The translations under genes were made by a program, and so were the position numbers. The notes under the pieces are model-generated. The model saw nothing but the letters and a program-made list of their open reading frames with translations. It made no database searches and was not told where the DNA came from. 15,460 nt of DNA from CAZWBR01 sp964404205. GTDB lineage: Bacteria > Bacteroidota > Bacteroidia > Bacteroidales > Prolixibacteraceae. Where the stretch lies: assembly GCA_964404205.1 (NCBI GenBank), contig CAYOJD010000081.1, forward strand, positions 1 to 15,460. The letters run 5' to 3'. Below, one piece after another: positions 13,943 through 15,460 of the stretch (the first letter of the stretch is position 1; every line of letters starts with the position of its first letter).

Positions 13943-15418
13943 TTACATATCGGGCATATCTCCGTTTTTAATTGTTCCAATAGAACTTGTACTTCCCGGA
14001 TTTCCTGCACCTTGATTAAAATACCTTATCCTGATATCCCGATCGGTCAATAGGCCTTTCCCTGTCGAATAAATCAATCCTGCACCTGTGTGCAATAATT
14101 TCAGGTTCCATATCGTTTGTCCGGCATCTTTGGCATCAGTCAATTCAACCAAATTTGTACCATCAGCATTGATTTGATAGATACGGTTATCAAGTTGCAA
14201 TCCATCCCAGGCATTTAGTCCACCCGAATCGTTCGTAAAATAAACCAGTTTCCCGTCCATCGAAACAATCGGCGATTCTGTTCGCCCGGGCAAATCAGCG
14301 ACAATGATTTTCATATCTGTACCATCTGAATTCATTATATAAATTTCAGATTCGTAAATATTCTGCCCTACTGTTTGAACAACAATTTTGTTTCCGTATT
14401 TCGACCAATCGCAAAAACCAAAATGGCGACCGACAGGTGCCGTTGCCAACACCTGCTCGCCATATCCTTCTTTATTGATTTTGATCAACTTATCGTAATT
14501 GGGATAAATAATATAACCCCCATCGGGCGACCATGCAAATCCAATTCCCGGATTGTTGTAACCTGATACAGGAAGTCTTGATACTTTTCTTACGTTGGTC
14601 CCATCGGGGTTCATCAAATAAATATGGTTATTACTTTCGCGATCCGACACAAAGGCAATATCATTCGAGACTGGCGATTTGCGTGGAAACCAATCTTTTG
14701 CCGGATGGTTTGTAAGCTGATATGTTTGTTCACCCAACGTATCGAGCGCAAAAATTTCATAGTTGGCATCGACCTTTCGGGTAAAAACTAAAATATCTTC
14801 AGGGATATCCATCGTTTCAAACCTCGACATTTTGGTTTGACCGATATACACATCTTCGGCATAAAGTTTTAAATACCATGAATATGAACCATTAAACCTA
14901 AATCCCGAAGCCACAAACAATGTATCTGCACTTTTCTCTACAGCCAATTTCTCTGCCAAAGTTGCGTTATCAATCGTATAGAGGCTAACGCTGAGCTTTT
15001 CCCCTTTGTAGCTCTCTTTCAGAAACGACCACTCGAATTGAATGGATAAGGGTTGTTTTAGTGCTCCGTCGACAGGGCTTTTTATTTTCAAGGCATCTTC
15101 TGCAGGATTAGAAATAGTTGTAGCTTCAAGAAAAAATTTCACTACCGATATTTCATCCTCGTAAACAGTCACTTTTTCCGTCCAGCTCGAAAAGCCATCC
15201 TTTACAATTGAAATAGAGTAGTCGCCAATCGGAACCTCTTCAATAATAAAATTTCCATCGGCATCGGTATAAACCGTTTTGCTTGACGGACTGGTTGTTA
15301 TTTTGGCATCGAGCACCGGTTCGTCATCCCAATCCTGTACCGCACGACCTTTTATAACTCCCTCCAAATCTGGAACATAATCGTCTTCTTTACATGTTAC
15401 AAAGACAAAAAGAACCAT
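13943..15418 (-). CDS. Probable lipoprotein with carboxypeptidase-regulatory-like domain and TolB/PD40 propeller; 5' end frameshifted
   Basis: Cell-envelope protein. A lipobox-like VFVTC puts the lipid-bearing cysteine at residue 9, counted from ATG 15418. Residues ~18-97 (GVIKGRAVQDW...TDADGNFIIEEVPIGDYSISI) are a CarboxypepD_reg-like beta-sandwich, followed by an Ig-like stretch (~108-205). From ~210 to ~470 come PD40/WD40-like propeller blades with the repeated LMNPDGTNVRK, IMNSDGTDMKI and QINADGTNLVE. ATG 15418 leaves only eight residues before the cysteine and no positive charge, too short for a signal peptide. Upstream in the same frame the sequence reads KKHSFKILLL, an ideal signal peptide, but its ATG (15453-15451) is one base out of frame across six T on the plus strand (15444-15449). 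One more base there would give a normal 22-residue signal peptide. Likely envelope binding or scaffold role; function unknown. Confidence 0.82.
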   Translation of the reverse strand: MVLFVFVTCKEDDYVPDLEGVIKGRAVQDWDDEPVLDAKITTSPSSKTVYTDADGNFIIEEVPIGDYSISIVKDGFSSWTEKVTVYEDEISVVKFFLEATTISNPAEDALKIKSPVDGALKQPLSIQFEWSFLKESYKGEKLSVSLYTIDNATLAEKLAVEKSADTLFVASGFRFNGSYSWYLKLYAEDVYIGQTKMSRFETMDIPEDILVFTRKVDANYEIFALDTLGEQTYQLTNHPAKDWFPRKSPVSNDIAFVSDRESNNHIYLMNPDGTNVRKVSRLPVSGYNNPGIGFAWSPDGGYIIYPNYDKLIKINKEGYGEQVLATAPVGRHFGFCDWSKYGNKIVVQTVGQNIYESEIYIMNSDGTDMKIIVADLPGRTESPIVSMDGKLVYFTNDSGGLNAWDGLQLDNRIYQINADGTNLVELTDAKDAGQTIWNLKLLHTGAGLIYSTGKGLLTDRDIRIRYFNQGAGNPGSTSSIGTIKNGDMPDM

Positions 15419-15460
15419 AAGCAGTAATATTTTAAATGAGTGCTTTTTTGCATAGACTTA

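Noticed and set aside
1..15460. tRNA, rRNA, CRISPR, insertion sequence, integrase or phage genes
   Set aside because: No spaced direct-repeat array, transposase motif or recombinase was seen by reading, and the gaps are too small for rRNA; a dedicated tRNA/ncRNA scan was not possible.

Overview
The window reads as a chromosomal stretch of a free-living Bacteroidota, most likely a marine or sediment Bacteroidales/Marinilabiliales relative. This placement rests on gene content, not on a marker gene. The indicators are a secreted protease with a type IX secretion-like C-terminus, a DUF4294 protein, a long NagB/PIG-L fusion, a GHL10-type glycosidase-like protein and a TolB-propeller lipoprotein. 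Shine-Dalgarno sequences are generally weak or absent. I see no rRNA, tRNA, CRISPR array, insertion sequence or phage gene. No gene-free stretch exceeds 300 bases; the largest are about 4452-4686 and 5524-5732.

Layout. Bases 50-1646 (+): a split ThrE-type exporter (two subunits) followed by a small helical protein of unknown function, almost certainly one operon. 1649-2884 (-): an uncharacterised ATP-grasp enzyme. 2968-3495 (+): an acidic protein of unknown function. 3479-4390 (-): an EamA/DMT transporter whose upstream region carries a strong minus-strand terminator-like hairpin and a G-depleted, leader-like tract. 4687-5157 (+): a DUF456 membrane protein. 5152-5523 (-): a stand-alone response-regulator receiver. 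5733-7937 (-): a secreted trypsin-fold (lysyl-endopeptidase-like) protease. 8035-9380 (+): a free-standing archaeal-type threonyl-tRNA-synthetase editing domain followed 20 bases later by an AraC-family regulator. 9489-10114 (+): a DUF4294 gene broken by a one-base frameshift in an A run. 10177-12162 (+): the NagB-PIG-L fusion. 12297-13934 (+): a family-10-like glycoside hydrolase. 13943-15418 (-): a propeller lipoprotein whose signal peptide appears to be cut off by another one-base frameshift in an A run.

How the genes fit together. NagB/PIG-L and the GHL10 protein suggest amino-sugar or peptidoglycan-fragment processing. The exporter pair, EamA transporter and editing domain touch amino-acid handling, but they are not one operon. 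All four convergent gene pairs meet with 8 bases or less between them, or overlap.

The most notable items are the editing-domain protein, which keeps the fold motifs and the histidine but lacks the lysine and glutamate I associate with the archaeal active site; the two A-run frameshifts of identical sense; and the hairpin/leader region upstream of the EamA gene. I did not find a clear multi-gene undescribed system.
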